Shown piece by piece: positions 26,140-36,629 of a stretch of DNA of 64,000 nt. The number at the start of each line of letters is the position of its first letter. Position 1 is the stretch's first letter. The notes below the pieces were generated by a model. The model had not been told where the DNA came from, ran no database searches, and saw only the letters and a list, made by a program, of their open reading frames with translations. Source of the stretch: Robertmurraya korlensis NBRC 107688 (GTDB taxonomy: Bacteria > Bacillota > Bacilli > Bacillales > Cytobacillaceae); NCBI RefSeq assembly GCF_001591645.1, contig NZ_BCVH01000001.1, forward strand, positions 186,001 through 250,000. Direction: 5' to 3'. The position numbers and the translations under genes are program-made.

Positions 26140-26958
26140 GTGGGAGACTTTCAAAGAAAAATAGCCGATGTGAAGGAAAGAATAGAGGAAAGGCTCCTTC
26201 ACCCCTATATGTTCCAATATATTAATACACCAGTCCTAGACGAGGATAAGCTTTTGTTGCTTATTTCGATCTTGGATCAATGTAAACTATCTAATAAAGA
26301 ATTGGAAAATTACTCAATAACCACTATGCTGCTTCAAGTAGCACTTGATACCCATGAACTGGTAACTAATACTAGTGTGAACAATGAGGTGTTAAAGCGT
26401 CGTCAATTAACGGTATTAGCTGGTGTTTATTATAGTGGATTATATTATAAACTGCTCGCGGAGTGTAGTGACGTACAAGCTATTCGAATGCTAGCAAAAG
26501 CAATAAAAACAATCAATGATAAAAAAATAATTGTTTATCAAAAAGATATTTCAGAAATTGATATACTGATGAACAATGTGAAAGTAATTGAATCATCTCT
26601 CATTAATCAATTCTCCGATTATTTTCAATTAGATGGTTGGCCTGCCATTGTTGAAAATTTTTTATTAATAAAGCGCCTTAGTAAAGAGAAAGAAAATTTT
26701 ATACAAACTAAATCATCAATTGTATTTGACGCTCTTCAAACGCTTGTTTTTCCAAAGCATAGTGGTTCACTTAAAGAGCTGTCTCTAGAGCAACAAAACT
26801 ATTTGATATTAATTTGTGACCGATATATAGAGTTTTCTAAACAATTGTTAGAAAAAGCGAAAAAAGGGCTTCCTCGAATAAATGAGCTGTTAGATTCTCG
26901 AATCACATCCATTATTAACTTAAAACCGATGGCAAAAACATTTGTGGAAGAAGGGTAA
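26140..26958 (+). CDS. hepS: Heptaprenyl diphosphate synthase component I
   Basis: The regulatory, non-catalytic subunit of the two-part heptaprenyl diphosphate synthase that makes the menaquinone side chain. About 272 residues, helical; the conserved stretch [21 protein letters not shown] (about residues 109-129) marks the family. It lacks DDxxD motifs, as expected. The GTG start is chosen because AAGGGTGA precedes it and the distance to the conserved HPY motif equals that of B. subtilis. An in-frame ATG 63 bases earlier sits inside a CCTCAT/ATGAGG hairpin without a ribosome binding site. It is followed by menG and hepT. Confidence 0.88.
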   Translation: MGDFQRKIADVKERIEERLLHPYMFQYINTPVLDEDKLLLLISILDQCKLSNKELENYSITTMLLQVALDTHELVTNTSVNNEVLKRRQLTVLAGVYYSGLYYKLLAECSDVQAIRMLAKAIKTINDKKIIVYQKDISEIDILMNNVKVIESSLINQFSDYFQLDGWPAIVENFLLIKRLSKEKENFIQTKSSIVFDALQTLVFPKHSGSLKELSLEQQNYLILICDRYIEFSKQLLEKAKKGLPRINELLDSRITSIINLKPMAKTFVEEG

Positions 26959-26963
26959 TAATC

Positions 26964-27665
26964 ATGCAACAGTCGAAAGAAGAACGGGTTCATAACGTTT
27001 TCGAAAAAATCTCTGATAACTACGATAAAATGAATTCGGTTATCAGCTTTAAACTCCATACAAAATGGAGAGAAGATACGATGAAAAAAATGAATGTACA
27101 AAAAGGGAAAAAGGCACTTGATGTTTGTTGCGGAACGGCTGATTGGACCATTGCGCTAGCGGAAGCTGTAGGATCTACTGGAGAAGTAGTTGGACTAGAC
27201 TTTAGTCAAAACATGCTCAATGTGGGTAAACAAAAGGTTACTGAGGCCAAACTCGATCAAATAACCCTTATCCATGGGAATGCCATGGAACTTCCGTTTC
27301 CTGACCATTCATTCGACTATGTGACAATTGGATTTGGGCTAAGAAACGTACCTGATTATCTCCAAGTTTTAAAAGAGATGAATCGTGTATTAAAGCCTGG
27401 CGGAATTGCCGTATGTTTAGAAACATCGCAACCGACATTAGTAGGCTATCGTCAGCTATACTATTTCTATTTTCGATTTATTATGCCATTGTTTGGAAGG
27501 GTGTTTGCAAAAAGCTATAGTGAATATTCATGGTTACAAGAATCAGCTAGAGATTTTCCAGGTATAAAGGAACTCGCTCGATTATTTAAACAAGCTGGGT
27601 TTAAGGACGTCACTTATAAGCCTTACAGTGGTGGGGCAGCAGCTGTTCATATTGGTCAAAAATAA
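26964..27665 (+). CDS. menG: Demethylmenaquinone methyltransferase (MenG/UbiE)
   Basis: The last step of menaquinone synthesis, S-adenosylmethionine-dependent C-methylation. The SAM-binding motif [15 protein letters not shown] (about residue 52), [30 protein letters not shown] and the C-terminal [14 protein letters not shown] are characteristic UbiE/MenG blocks. 233 residues. It lies 5 bases after hepS, inside the hepS-menG-hepT operon. Confidence 0.95.
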   Translation: MQQSKEERVHNVFEKISDNYDKMNSVISFKLHTKWREDTMKKMNVQKGKKALDVCCGTADWTIALAEAVGSTGEVVGLDFSQNMLNVGKQKVTEAKLDQITLIHGNAMELPFPDHSFDYVTIGFGLRNVPDYLQVLKEMNRVLKPGGIAVCLETSQPTLVGYRQLYYFYFRFIMPLFGRVFAKSYSEYSWLQESARDFPGIKELARLFKQAGFKDVTYKPYSGGAAAVHIGQK

Positions 27666-27704
27666 AATAATTTTCATGTACGGGTTAGGCTAGGTGATTC
27701 ACGA

Positions 27705-28667
27705 ATGAAGCTGAAAATGATGTATTCGTTTTTAAATGCAGATATTAACATAATTGAGAAAACTCTAGAAGATACGGTGGAGGCTGAGTCACCTCTTCTT
27801 CGTCAAGCATCTCTACACTTGTTGCAGGCAGGGGGGAAGAGAATTCGCCCTGTTTTTGTTTTGCTTTCAGGAAAGTTTGGCGATTATGATATACATATGA
27901 TGAAGAACGTGGCCGTCGCGCTAGAACTTATTCATATGGCATCCCTTGTTCATGATGATGTCATTGACGACGCAGAACTAAGACGGGGACAGCCAACCAT
28001 TAAGGCAAAATGGGATAATCGGATTGCAATGTATACGGGTGACTATATCTTTGCCAGATCGCTAGAATTAATGACAAATATAAAAAACCCATTAGCACAC
28101 CAAATTCTCTCTGAAACAATTGTTGAGTTATGTGTTGGTGAAATTGAGCAAATTAAGTATAAATATGACTATGAACAAACGCTTCGTGATTATCTGCTTC
28201 GAATTAAACGAAAAACAGCTTTATTGATTGCAGCCAGCTGCCAATTGGGAGCTGTCGCAGCAAACGTAGACGAGGAGATCCATAAGAAGCTTTATCAGTT
28301 TGGATATTATGTTGGCATGAGCTTTCAAATAACAGATGATGTATTAGATTTTACAGGTACGGAAGAGCAATTAGGAAAGCCAGCTGGTGGTGACTTATTA
28401 CAAGGAAATATTACGTTGCCAGTGTTATTTGCGATGAAGGATGAAGCTTTACGTAAGAAAATTACTGCTGTGCATGAACACACATCATCAATGGAAATTG
28501 AAGAGATTATCCTTGCAATTAAAAGGTCTAGTGCAATCAACCGGTCTCTTGCTATTAGTGATCGTTATTTGCAAAAAGCAATTGATGTCCTAAATGAGTT
28601 GCCGAATAACCGTGCCAGAAAGACGTTTAGAGATATAGCAGTGTATATAGGTAAGCGAAAATTTTAA
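27705..28667 (+). CDS. hepT: Heptaprenyl diphosphate synthase component II
   Basis: The catalytic trans-prenyltransferase subunit. The first aspartate-rich motif is DDVIDDAELRRG (about residue 86) and the second is DDVLDFTGTEEQLGKP (about 213). GGKRIRPVFVLL is the family entry motif. 320 residues. It pairs with the hepS product to extend farnesyl diphosphate with isopentenyl units supplied through fni. A GTG or ATG upstream gives no clear alternative; the chosen ATG begins the conserved MKLKMMYSFLN. Confidence 0.95.
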   Translation: MKLKMMYSFLNADINIIEKTLEDTVEAESPLLRQASLHLLQAGGKRIRPVFVLLSGKFGDYDIHMMKNVAVALELIHMASLVHDDVIDDAELRRGQPTIKAKWDNRIAMYTGDYIFARSLELMTNIKNPLAHQILSETIVELCVGEIEQIKYKYDYEQTLRDYLLRIKRKTALLIAASCQLGAVAANVDEEIHKKLYQFGYYVGMSFQITDDVLDFTGTEEQLGKPAGGDLLQGNITLPVLFAMKDEALRKKITAVHEHTSSMEIEEIILAIKRSSAINRSLAISDRYLQKAIDVLNELPNNRARKTFRDIAVYIGKRKF

Positions 28668-28759
28668 ATGTTGCGAAATCAGTTATAACTATGATACGAT
28701 TTTTGTGGATTGACTATTGGCAATTCATTACATATGCGAATCAAAGAGGAGTGTAACTG

Positions 28760-29206
28760 ATGGAGAAAACATTTTTGATGGTTAAACCAGATGGGGTCCA
28801 ACGTAATTTGATTGGTGAAATAGTTGGACGTTTCGAGAAGAAGGGGTTTCAGTTAGTTGGAGCAAAGTTAATGCTGGTTTCTGATGAGTTAGCCAAACAG
28901 CATTATGGGGAACATAAGGAACGCCCTTTCTTCGGTGAGCTTGTAGATTTTATCAATTCAGGTCCTGTTTTTGCTATGGTTTGGGAAGGTGAAAATGTAA
29001 TTGCTGCTGCACGTCAAATGATGGGAGCAACAAATCCAAAGGACTCTCAGCCTGGAACGATCCGTGGAGACTTTGCGGTAACTGTTGGGAAAAATATCAT
29101 ACACGGCTCAGATTCTCCTGAAAGTGCTGAAAGAGAAATCGCATTATTCTTTAAAGACGAGGAGCTTCTTACTTATAATAAGCTTTTAAACAATTGGTCA
29201 TATTAA
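28760..29206 (+). CDS. ndk: Nucleoside diphosphate kinase
   Basis: Transfers the terminal phosphate from ATP to other nucleoside diphosphates. 148 residues with [12 protein letters not shown] at the start and the active-site histidine in [12 protein letters not shown] (about residue 115). An AGAGGAG site precedes the ATG. The position after hepT matches B. subtilis, and a terminator follows. Confidence 0.96.
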   Translation: MEKTFLMVKPDGVQRNLIGEIVGRFEKKGFQLVGAKLMLVSDELAKQHYGEHKERPFFGELVDFINSGPVFAMVWEGENVIAAARQMMGATNPKDSQPGTIRGDFAVTVGKNIIHGSDSPESAEREIALFFKDEELLTYNKLLNNWSY

Positions 29207-29209
29207 TAG

Positions 29210-29246
29210 TAAAAGAGACTTGTTATTTTACAAGTCTCTTTTTTGT
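29210..29246 (+). terminator. Terminator after ndk
   Basis: AAAAGAGACTTGT and ACAAGTCTCTTTT pair around TATTTT, followed by T residues. Confidence 0.9.
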
Positions 29247-29357
29247 AACCGCATTCAGTTTATTGGAGTAAAAAATACCCAAGTCTTTTTTCTTATAAAA
29301 TTTCTCCTTTTTTACTGATTTTCGCTATAATAAAACAAACAGAGAAGAAAGTTCTAG

Positions 29358-30149
<792 letters not shown>

Positions 30150-30176
30150 AAAGCCATGGATTTGGCTTTTTTTTTG
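30150..30176 (+). terminator. Terminator after cheR
   Basis: AAAGCCA and TTGGCTTT pair around TGGAT, followed by eight T residues; the stem starts right after the stop codon. Confidence 0.85.
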
Positions 30177-30263
30177 TAAATTCACAAATTTCTGCTATGT
30201 TTATTAAAGGACATATGTTATATTGGGAAATAATCCTTTAATGAGTTGAAGGGGGAAAGAGAA

Positions 30264-31427
30264 ATGAGATATTTAACAGCAGGAGAGTCACACGGTCCAC
30301 AATTAACAACAATTATTGAAGGTTTACCAGCAGGAATGCCGCTTCTTGCAGAGGACATTGACAAAGAATTAGCTAGAAGGCAAAAAGGGCATGGTCGCGG
30401 TAGAAGAATGCAAATTGAAAAGGATACTGTACATATTACAAGCGGTGTCAGACATGGAGCAACTCTTGCATCACCGGTAGCGCTCGTTGTACAAAACGAC
30501 GATTGGAAGCATTGGACAAAGATTATGGGTGCAGAACCAACAGATGATGAAGAAGTGAAGCGTGTAATCACTCGTCCGCGTCCAGGACATGCTGATTTAA
30601 ATGGCGCACTTAAGTATGGGCATAGAGATATGCGAAATGTACTTGAACGATCCTCAGCTAGAGAAACAACAGTAAGAGTAGCAGCTGGAGCAGTTGCAAA
30701 AAAACTATTGTCTTGCTTAGGAATCAAAGTTGCCTCGCATGTGGTTGAAATTGGTGGGATTAAATCAGAGGTAAAGGCATACGACTCCATCGAGAGTTTG
30801 GCTGAGATCACTGAGAATTCACCGGTACGATGTCTCGATCCAGTTGCTGAAAAGAAAATGATGCAGGCGATCGATGATGCAAAAGCTAATGGTGATTCCA
30901 TTGGTGGAATTGTGGAAGTTGTTGTTGAGGGAATGCCTCCGGGTGTTGGTAGCTACGTTCATTATGACAGAAAGCTCGATTCGAAGCTTGCGGCTGCTAT
31001 TGTAAGTATTAATGCCTTTAAGGGTGTGGAGTTTGGAATCGGATTTGAAGCTGCTAGAAAGCCGGGTAGCGAGGTTCATGACGAGATTGAGTGGAGTGAG
31101 GGAGAAGGTTTCCATCGAAGCACAAATCGTCTAGGGGGTCTTGAAGGTGGAATGTCTACGGGAATGCCTATCATTATCCGTGGAGTGATGAAGCCTATTC
31201 CAACCCTTTATAAGCCATTACAAAGTGTTGATATTGATTCTAAAGAAGCTTTTACTGCTAGTATTGAAAGATCAGATAGCTGTGCAGTACCTGCAGCTGC
31301 TGTTGTTGCTGAAAATGCAATTGCATGGGAGCTTGCTGCAGCAATTACTGAACAATTCTACGCAGATCGCTTAGATACATTAATTAAATCAATTGAAGAT
31401 CAACGAGCATATGCGAGGGAGTTTTAA
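30264..31427 (+). CDS. aroC: Chorismate synthase
   Basis: Converts 5-enolpyruvylshikimate-3-phosphate to chorismate with reduced [18 protein letters not shown] at the start, [22 protein letters not shown] (two adjacent blocks), [14 protein letters not shown] and [12 protein letters not shown] are signatures. 387 residues, the AroF type of B. subtilis. The chosen ATG follows AAGGGGGAAAG; an earlier in-frame start is inside that site. It overlaps aroB by one base (TAATG), the first gene of a compact aromatic operon. Confidence 0.96.
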   Translation: MRYLTAGESHGPQLTTIIEGLPAGMPLLAEDIDKELARRQKGHGRGRRMQIEKDTVHITSGVRHGATLASPVALVVQNDDWKHWTKIMGAEPTDDEEVKRVITRPRPGHADLNGALKYGHRDMRNVLERSSARETTVRVAAGAVAKKLLSCLGIKVASHVVEIGGIKSEVKAYDSIESLAEITENSPVRCLDPVAEKKMMQAIDDAKANGDSIGGIVEVVVEGMPPGVGSYVHYDRKLDSKLAAAIVSINAFKGVEFGIGFEAARKPGSEVHDEIEWSEGEGFHRSTNRLGGLEGGMSTGMPIIIRGVMKPIPTLYKPLQSVDIDSKEAFTASIERSDSCAVPAAAVVAENAIAWELAAAITEQFYADRLDTLIKSIEDQRAYAREF

Positions 31428-32512
31428 TGGAGACGATTCAAATCCATACCACTTCTAAGGAGTATCCTGTAATTTTGGGGGCTGAGGCAGTAACAGCCAT
31501 AGCCCCTTTTTTAAAGGAAAATCTTTCGAACGTTACAAAGATCATGATTATAACTGACAGTAATGTTGGTGATAAGTATTTATATAAAGTGAAAGAACAA
31601 TTAAGTGAATTCGAAGTTGTCTCACATATTGTTCCTAATGGTGAAAAAGCAAAAACTTTTGATGTCTTTTATGAATGTTTAACAGTTGCTTTACAGGAGA
31701 AACTCGACCGTAAATCATTGTTTATCGCACTTGGTGGTGGAGCGATTGGTGATTTATGTGGGTTTGTTGCTGCTTCTTTTATGAGAGGCGTTCCGTTTAT
31801 TCAGTTGCCAACTACCATTTTGGCACACGATAGTGCAGTTGGTGGTAAGGTTGCTATCAATCATCCACTGGGTAAAAACATGATTGGGGCATTCTATCAA
31901 CCTGAAGCTGTTATATACGATATAGATTTTCTACAAAGCCTTCCTGCGATGGAACGTCGTTCAGGTTTTGCAGAAGTGATGAAGCATGCACTAATTGATG
32001 ATGTTCAATTTTATAAATGGTTGTTAGAAGATGTAACAGACCTTCAAACCATTACGACGGAGCAATTACAGGATTGTTTGTCAAAGGGAATAAAGGTAAA
32101 AGAATCTGTTGTGTCAAAGGATGAAAAAGAGCTTGGTATACGAGCATTTCTTAATTTTGGACATACACTTGGTCATGCTATCGAAGCGGAAGCTGGTTAT
32201 GGATCCACTACACATGGCGAAGCGGTTGTAATTGGAATGGTATTTGCCTTACGGCTGAGTAAAAAACTATTACATTTGCCATTTGATCTTCAGGAGTTTG
32301 TTGATTGGTTACATACTCTTGGTTACTCAACAAGAGTCCCAGCTTCACTAAGTGAAGGCAAGCTGATTGACCGAATGAAGCAAGATAAGAAAACCATTGG
32401 GCAAGTTATACAATTTGTTCTATTAGAGGAAGTTGGGAAACCAGCCCTTTATAAAATTGACGAACATGTCCTTTTAGAAGAACTTAGACAATATATGAAG
32501 GAGGAGAGTTGA
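31427..32512 (+). CDS. aroB: 3-dehydroquinate synthase
   Basis: NAD- and metal-dependent cyclisation of DAHP to 3-dehydroquinate, second step of the shikimate pathway. Family blocks: GEKAKTFDVF, ALGGGAIGDLCGFVAA, PTTILAHDSAVGGKVAINHP and NFGHTLGHAIEAE with metal-binding histidines. 361 residues. It is fused at both ends by one-base overlaps to aroC and aroH, so the genes are co-translated. Confidence 0.96.
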   Translation: METIQIHTTSKEYPVILGAEAVTAIAPFLKENLSNVTKIMIITDSNVGDKYLYKVKEQLSEFEVVSHIVPNGEKAKTFDVFYECLTVALQEKLDRKSLFIALGGGAIGDLCGFVAASFMRGVPFIQLPTTILAHDSAVGGKVAINHPLGKNMIGAFYQPEAVIYDIDFLQSLPAMERRSGFAEVMKHALIDDVQFYKWLLEDVTDLQTITTEQLQDCLSKGIKVKESVVSKDEKELGIRAFLNFGHTLGHAIEAEAGYGSTTHGEAVVIGMVFALRLSKKLLHLPFDLQEFVDWLHTLGYSTRVPASLSEGKLIDRMKQDKKTIGQVIQFVLLEEVGKPALYKIDEHVLLEELRQYMKEES

Positions 32513-32874
32513 TGATTAGAGGAGTTAGAGGTGCTATTTCTATCCAAGAAAATAAAGAGGAAGAAATTATAGCATCCACCAAGAGATTACTCGAAGAAAT
32601 GATTCAAGCTAATTGTATCTCTCCAGAGTCAGTTGCATCCGTATTTATTTCTGTCACAGATGATGTTACGGCTACATTTCCCGCTAAAGCTATGCGTCTA
32701 TTAGAAGGTTGGACATTTGTGCCTGTGATGTGTATGAAGGAAATCTCTGTTCCAACTGGGATTAAATTATGTATCAGGGTTATGATGCATGTAAATACAG
32801 AGGCAGCACAAGCTGACATTGAGCATATTTATTTGGAGGAAGCAGTTCGTTTACGACCAGACTTAAAGAAATAG
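32512..32874 (+). CDS. aroH: Monofunctional chorismate mutase, AroH type
   Basis: Converts chorismate to prephenate. A 120-residue trimer-type enzyme: MIRGVRGAISIQENKEEEI at the start carries the active-site arginine, with further residues in VFISVTDDVTATFPAKAMR. The start ATG overlaps the aroB stop (ATGA). In B. subtilis the trp genes follow; here hisC starts about 30 bases later. Confidence 0.95.
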   Translation: MIRGVRGAISIQENKEEEIIASTKRLLEEMIQANCISPESVASVFISVTDDVTATFPAKAMRLLEGWTFVPVMCMKEISVPTGIKLCIRVMMHVNTEAAQADIEHIYLEEAVRLRPDLKK

Positions 32875-32904
32875 GACTCTATTATACGTAAGAGGTGATG
32901 GATG

Positions 32905-33999
32905 ATGAGATGGAAAGATCAAATAAAGTCATTAACCCCTTATCAGCCGGGGAAATCAAAAGATGAAGTTAAGAGGCAATATGGGTTGGATGAAATCATT
33001 AAACTAGCTTCTAATGAGAATCCTTTTGGTTGTTCAAAAAAAGTGAGTGAAGTGTTATCTAAAGAGGCAGGCTACTTTGCTCTATATCCAGATGGTTATG
33101 CCACAAACTTACGCAATGTATTAGCTGCACATGTAGGGGTAACTAAAGAACAATTAATATTTGGTAACGGTTCAGATGAATTGATTTTAGTTATTGCTCG
33201 TGCTCTTCTTCAACCGGGTTATAATACCGTAATGGCTACCCCAACTTTCCCACAGTATAAGCACAATGCCATTATTGAGGGTGCAGAAATTCGTGAGATT
33301 CCATTAGTAGATGGTCATCATGACCTTGATCAGATGCTTGAGGCTATTGATGAGAAGACAAATGTTGTTTGGGTGTGCAGTCCGAATAATCCAACAGGTA
33401 CATATGTTCCGAAAGAAAAGTTGGAAAGTTTTCTTGCTAGAGTTCCAAAAGAAACGCTCGTTGTACTAGACGAAGCTTACTATGAGTATGTGGTAGCGGA
33501 GGATTACTATAATTCTGTGGAACTGGTTAAGCAGTATTCAAATTTGATTGTTCTTAGAACATTCTCAAAAATTTATGGGTTAGCAAGCTTACGCGTGGGA
33601 TATGGATTTAGTTCCAAAGAAATTATTCAAGCGCTTGAGCCAGTGAGAGAGCCATTTAATGTGAATAGCTTTGCGCAATTAGCGGCTATTGAAGCATTAG
33701 GTGACCAAGAGTATGTGGAAAGCTGTCGTACGTTAAACCATCAAGGACTAGAACAGTTCTACAAGTTTTGTGAGGAGCACAATCTTTCTTATATGCCTTC
33801 TCAAGGGAATTTTATCTTAATAGATTTTAAGACTGATGGGAATGAAGTATTCCAGTTCTTATTAGAGAGAGGTTATATCGTTCGATCAGGAAATGCTCTT
33901 GGATTTCCGACATCAGTAAGAGTAACTGTTGGATCGAAGGAACAAAATGAGGGCATTATCGAAAAAATGTCAGAATACATGAAAGTGAAAGCACATTAA
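32905..33999 (+). CDS. hisC: Histidinol-phosphate aminotransferase
   Basis: A PLP enzyme acting in histidine synthesis and, in Bacillus, also on phenylpyruvate and hydroxyphenylpyruvate for Phe and Tyr. KLASNENPFGCS, SPNNPTGTY, LDEAYYEYV and the PLP-lysine region TFSKIYGLASLRVGYG are present. About 364 residues. Two adjacent ATG codons follow GAGGTGATGG; I chose the second, matching homologues. No other his gene is nearby, fitting its dual role in the aromatic operon. Confidence 0.94.
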   Translation: MRWKDQIKSLTPYQPGKSKDEVKRQYGLDEIIKLASNENPFGCSKKVSEVLSKEAGYFALYPDGYATNLRNVLAAHVGVTKEQLIFGNGSDELILVIARALLQPGYNTVMATPTFPQYKHNAIIEGAEIREIPLVDGHHDLDQMLEAIDEKTNVVWVCSPNNPTGTYVPKEKLESFLARVPKETLVVLDEAYYEYVVAEDYYNSVELVKQYSNLIVLRTFSKIYGLASLRVGYGFSSKEIIQALEPVREPFNVNSFAQLAAIEALGDQEYVESCRTLNHQGLEQFYKFCEEHNLSYMPSQGNFILIDFKTDGNEVFQFLLERGYIVRSGNALGFPTSVRVTVGSKEQNEGIIEKMSEYMKVKAH

Positions 34000-34020
34000 G
34001 TAACTTTAGGCGGTGATTTC

Positions 34021-35127
34021 TTGAACGGGCGTGTGCTAGTCATTGGACTAGGGCTAATTGGGGGGTCATTAGCTCTTTGCATTAAGAAAAGACACCCAGA
34101 AGCAACGATTATTGGCCTTGATATCAACTTGGAGCAATGCCGTCTAGGAAAAATGCTTGGCGTAATAGACGAAATTTGTGTCAATCTTGAAGAAGAAGCT
34201 GTGAAAGCAGATTTAATTCTTATATCAACGCCTGTTATAGAGACAGAAAAAATGATCGAGAAGCTGTGTGAGCTTCCGCTTAAGGAAAATGTGATCATAA
34301 GTGATGCGGGGAGTACAAAAGAAGCAATCGTTTTAAAGGCGCGCTGCTTAAAAGAAAAAAACATCACGTTTATTGGTGGGCATCCGATGGCTGGATCACA
34401 CAAAAGTGGAGTCGCAGCAGCCAAGGAAATACTTTTTGAAAATGCCTTTTACTTATTTACACCCGAGCCACATATTTCACAAAATAAGGTAGAGGTACTA
34501 AAGGGTTGGCTTGAAGGAACCAGGGCGAAATTTATCACTATTTCACCTGAAGAACATGATTACTTAACGGGTGTCATTAGCCATTTTCCACATGTTATTG
34601 CGGCCTCTCTCGTACATCAAGCTGAACAAACAAGTCGAGACCATCAGCTTATCACAAGGTTGGCTGCTGGTGGATTTAGAGATATTACTAGAATTGCCTC
34701 TAGTAGTCCAACTATGTGGAAGGATATTTCCCTTCATAACAGGAAAGTACTTCTCTCTTTGTTAGATCGTTGGAAGGATGAAATGGATAAATTCTCGAAA
34801 ATATTATCAGATAACAATGAAGAACAGTTATTTGAGTATTTTGCTGAAGCCAAAAACTTTCGGGATGATCTACCCGCTAAGGAAAAGGGGGCCATTCCTG
34901 CCTTTTATGATTTATTTGTTGATGTTCCAGATTACCCTGGTGTAATTTCGGAGATTACAGGATATTTAGCAAAGGAGCGTATTTCAATTACGAATATACG
35001 CATTTTAGAAACTAGAGAAGATATAAACGGTGTACTTGTCATCAGTTTTCAAACGGAAGCCGATATGGCTAAGGCAGAGGAATGTATACAACGTTATACA
35101 AATTACGGTACCTCTACTGGTCTATAG
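34021..35127 (+). CDS. tyrA: Prephenate dehydrogenase
   Basis: Oxidative decarboxylation of prephenate to hydroxyphenylpyruvate for tyrosine. GLGLIGGSLAL is the NAD-binding motif (about residue 8), GGHPMAGSHKSGV the substrate block (about 120), and SHFPHVIAASLV a conserved helix. A C-terminal ACT domain (about 295-368, DVPDYPGVISEITGYL) is the likely tyrosine-sensing part. TTG start after GGCGGTGAT. It lies 21 bases after hisC. Confidence 0.94.
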   Translation: MNGRVLVIGLGLIGGSLALCIKKRHPEATIIGLDINLEQCRLGKMLGVIDEICVNLEEEAVKADLILISTPVIETEKMIEKLCELPLKENVIISDAGSTKEAIVLKARCLKEKNITFIGGHPMAGSHKSGVAAAKEILFENAFYLFTPEPHISQNKVEVLKGWLEGTRAKFITISPEEHDYLTGVISHFPHVIAASLVHQAEQTSRDHQLITRLAAGGFRDITRIASSSPTMWKDISLHNRKVLLSLLDRWKDEMDKFSKILSDNNEEQLFEYFAEAKNFRDDLPAKEKGAIPAFYDLFVDVPDYPGVISEITGYLAKERISITNIRILETREDINGVLVISFQTEADMAKAEECIQRYTNYGTSTGL

Positions 35128-35171
35128 GTTTGGTTAAAAGATAAGAAGTATTATTTATTGAACTTTGAACA

Positions 35172-35210
35172 GTGTCTAGCTCCAGCGCCATCAGGGTGCT
35201 TACGCTTTTC
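35172..35210 (+). repeat. Short copy of a widespread Bacillaceae intergenic repeat
   Basis: The stretch starts GTGTCTAGCTCCAGCGCC and ends GCTTACGCTTTTC. I recognise these ends as the borders of a dispersed intergenic repeat common in Bacillus and Geobacillus genomes, whose middle is usually longer and more palindromic. Here only about 39 bases remain between tyrA and aroA. Recognition is from memory. Confidence 0.5.
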
Positions 35211-35230
35211 TATTTGAAAGGAAGGTTACA

Positions 35231-36517
35231 ATGACAACAGTGTTAACGTCACAAGTAAAGAGACTTGTAGGGGAAATCTCCATACCAGGAGATAAGTCTA
35301 TTTCCCATCGTTCCGTTATGTTTGGGGCCATTTCTCATGGAACGACAACGGTGTCCAATTTTTTAACGGGTGAAGACTGTCTTAGTACGATCGCTTGTTT
35401 TCGAAAATTAGGTGTAACCATTCACCAGCATGAGGACACTGTTGAAATCGTTGGAAAGGGCTTTGAAGGCCTTATAGAACCTACTGAACGATTGGATGTT
35501 GGAAATTCCGGGACAACCATTCGACTAATGCTAGGTATTCTATCAGGAAGGCCTTTTTACGCAGCATTGGAAGGTGATTCATCGATTGCAAAACGTCCTA
35601 TGACAAGAGTGACCAATCCACTTCGTCAAATGGGTGCCCGTATTGACGGAAGAGAAGACGGGAAGTTCACTCCCCTGTCTATTAGAGGTGGGAATTTAGA
35701 AGGATTTACTTACGAGCTTCCGATGGCAAGTGCCCAAGTTAAATCAGCAATCATACTAGCAGGCCTACAATCAAATGGAACGACAACGGTCATTGAGCCG
35801 TCGAAAACAAGAGATCATACCGAGAGAATGATTCGTCAATTTGGTGGGGAAGTGTCTGTGGATGGTCTAAAGGTTTCTGTAACTGGTGGACAAACACTAC
35901 AGGCAACGCATGTTCATGTTCCAGGTGATATCTCTTCAGCTGCCTTCTTTTTAGTAGCTGGTGCGATTGTACCTAATAGTGAAGTGATACTTCGGAACGT
36001 GGGTATAAACCCTTCTAGAACAGGTATTATTGATGTAATGCTTCAAATGGGGGCCACCCTTCATATATCGGACGAAGGCAAGGATGCTGCAGAACCAGTA
36101 GCAGACTTAACCATTGCAACCTCTAGTCTAAAGGGGATAACGATAGAGGGAGATATGATCCCACGATTAATCGACGAAATTCCTATTATTGCCTTATTAG
36201 CTACACAGGCTAGTGGAACAACGGTTATTAAGGATGCAGAGGAGTTAAAGGTCAAGGAAACGAACCGAATTGATACAGTCGTAAATGAATTGAAGAAGTT
36301 AGGGGCTTCGATTGAAGCAACGGATGACGGAATGATTATTCACGGTGGAAGCCAACTTCATGGAGGCCAAGTAAATAGTCATGGAGACCATAGAATCGGA
36401 ATGATGCTTGCCATTGCAAGTTTAATTAGTAGCGGAGAAGTAACTTTAGAAAATGAAGAGGCAATTTCTGTTTCTTACCCTATGTTCTTCTCACACTTAA
36501 ACAAATTAATTGATTAA
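35231..36517 (+). CDS. aroA: 5-enolpyruvylshikimate-3-phosphate synthase
   Basis: Sixth step of the shikimate pathway. [45 protein letters not shown] and [13 protein letters not shown] are visible. The ASAQVKSA block and length (428 residues) place it with the class II type found in Gram-positive bacteria. It closes the aro-his-tyr operon (aroE of B. subtilis nomenclature). The gap before it carries a dispersed-repeat remnant, and a terminator follows. Confidence 0.95.
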   Translation: MTTVLTSQVKRLVGEISIPGDKSISHRSVMFGAISHGTTTVSNFLTGEDCLSTIACFRKLGVTIHQHEDTVEIVGKGFEGLIEPTERLDVGNSGTTIRLMLGILSGRPFYAALEGDSSIAKRPMTRVTNPLRQMGARIDGREDGKFTPLSIRGGNLEGFTYELPMASAQVKSAIILAGLQSNGTTTVIEPSKTRDHTERMIRQFGGEVSVDGLKVSVTGGQTLQATHVHVPGDISSAAFFLVAGAIVPNSEVILRNVGINPSRTGIIDVMLQMGATLHISDEGKDAAEPVADLTIATSSLKGITIEGDMIPRLIDEIPIIALLATQASGTTVIKDAEELKVKETNRIDTVVNELKKLGASIEATDDGMIIHGGSQLHGGQVNSHGDHRIGMMLAIASLISSGEVTLENEEAISVSYPMFFSHLNKLID

Positions 36518-36526
36518 TAAATGTAG

Positions 36527-36556
36527 CTGGCACGTATGTTATACGTGCCAGTTTTA
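36527..36556 (+). terminator. Terminator after aroA
   Basis: CTGGCACGTAT and ATACGTGCCAG form a perfect 11-bp stem with a GTT loop, followed by TTTTAT. Confidence 0.85.
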
Positions 36557-36629
36557 TATTTCTATAAATATGTATGAATGTCCACTTTCTATCATAGTTT
36601 GTCATAAGACCCTAAAAAGAGGTGGTTTT

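Noticed and set aside
30218-30901. A 227-residue reverse-strand ORF opposite aroC
   Set aside because: It is the antisense of a clearly coding chorismate synthase gene, with Ser/Cys/Pro-rich composition typical of shadow frames and no ribosome site.
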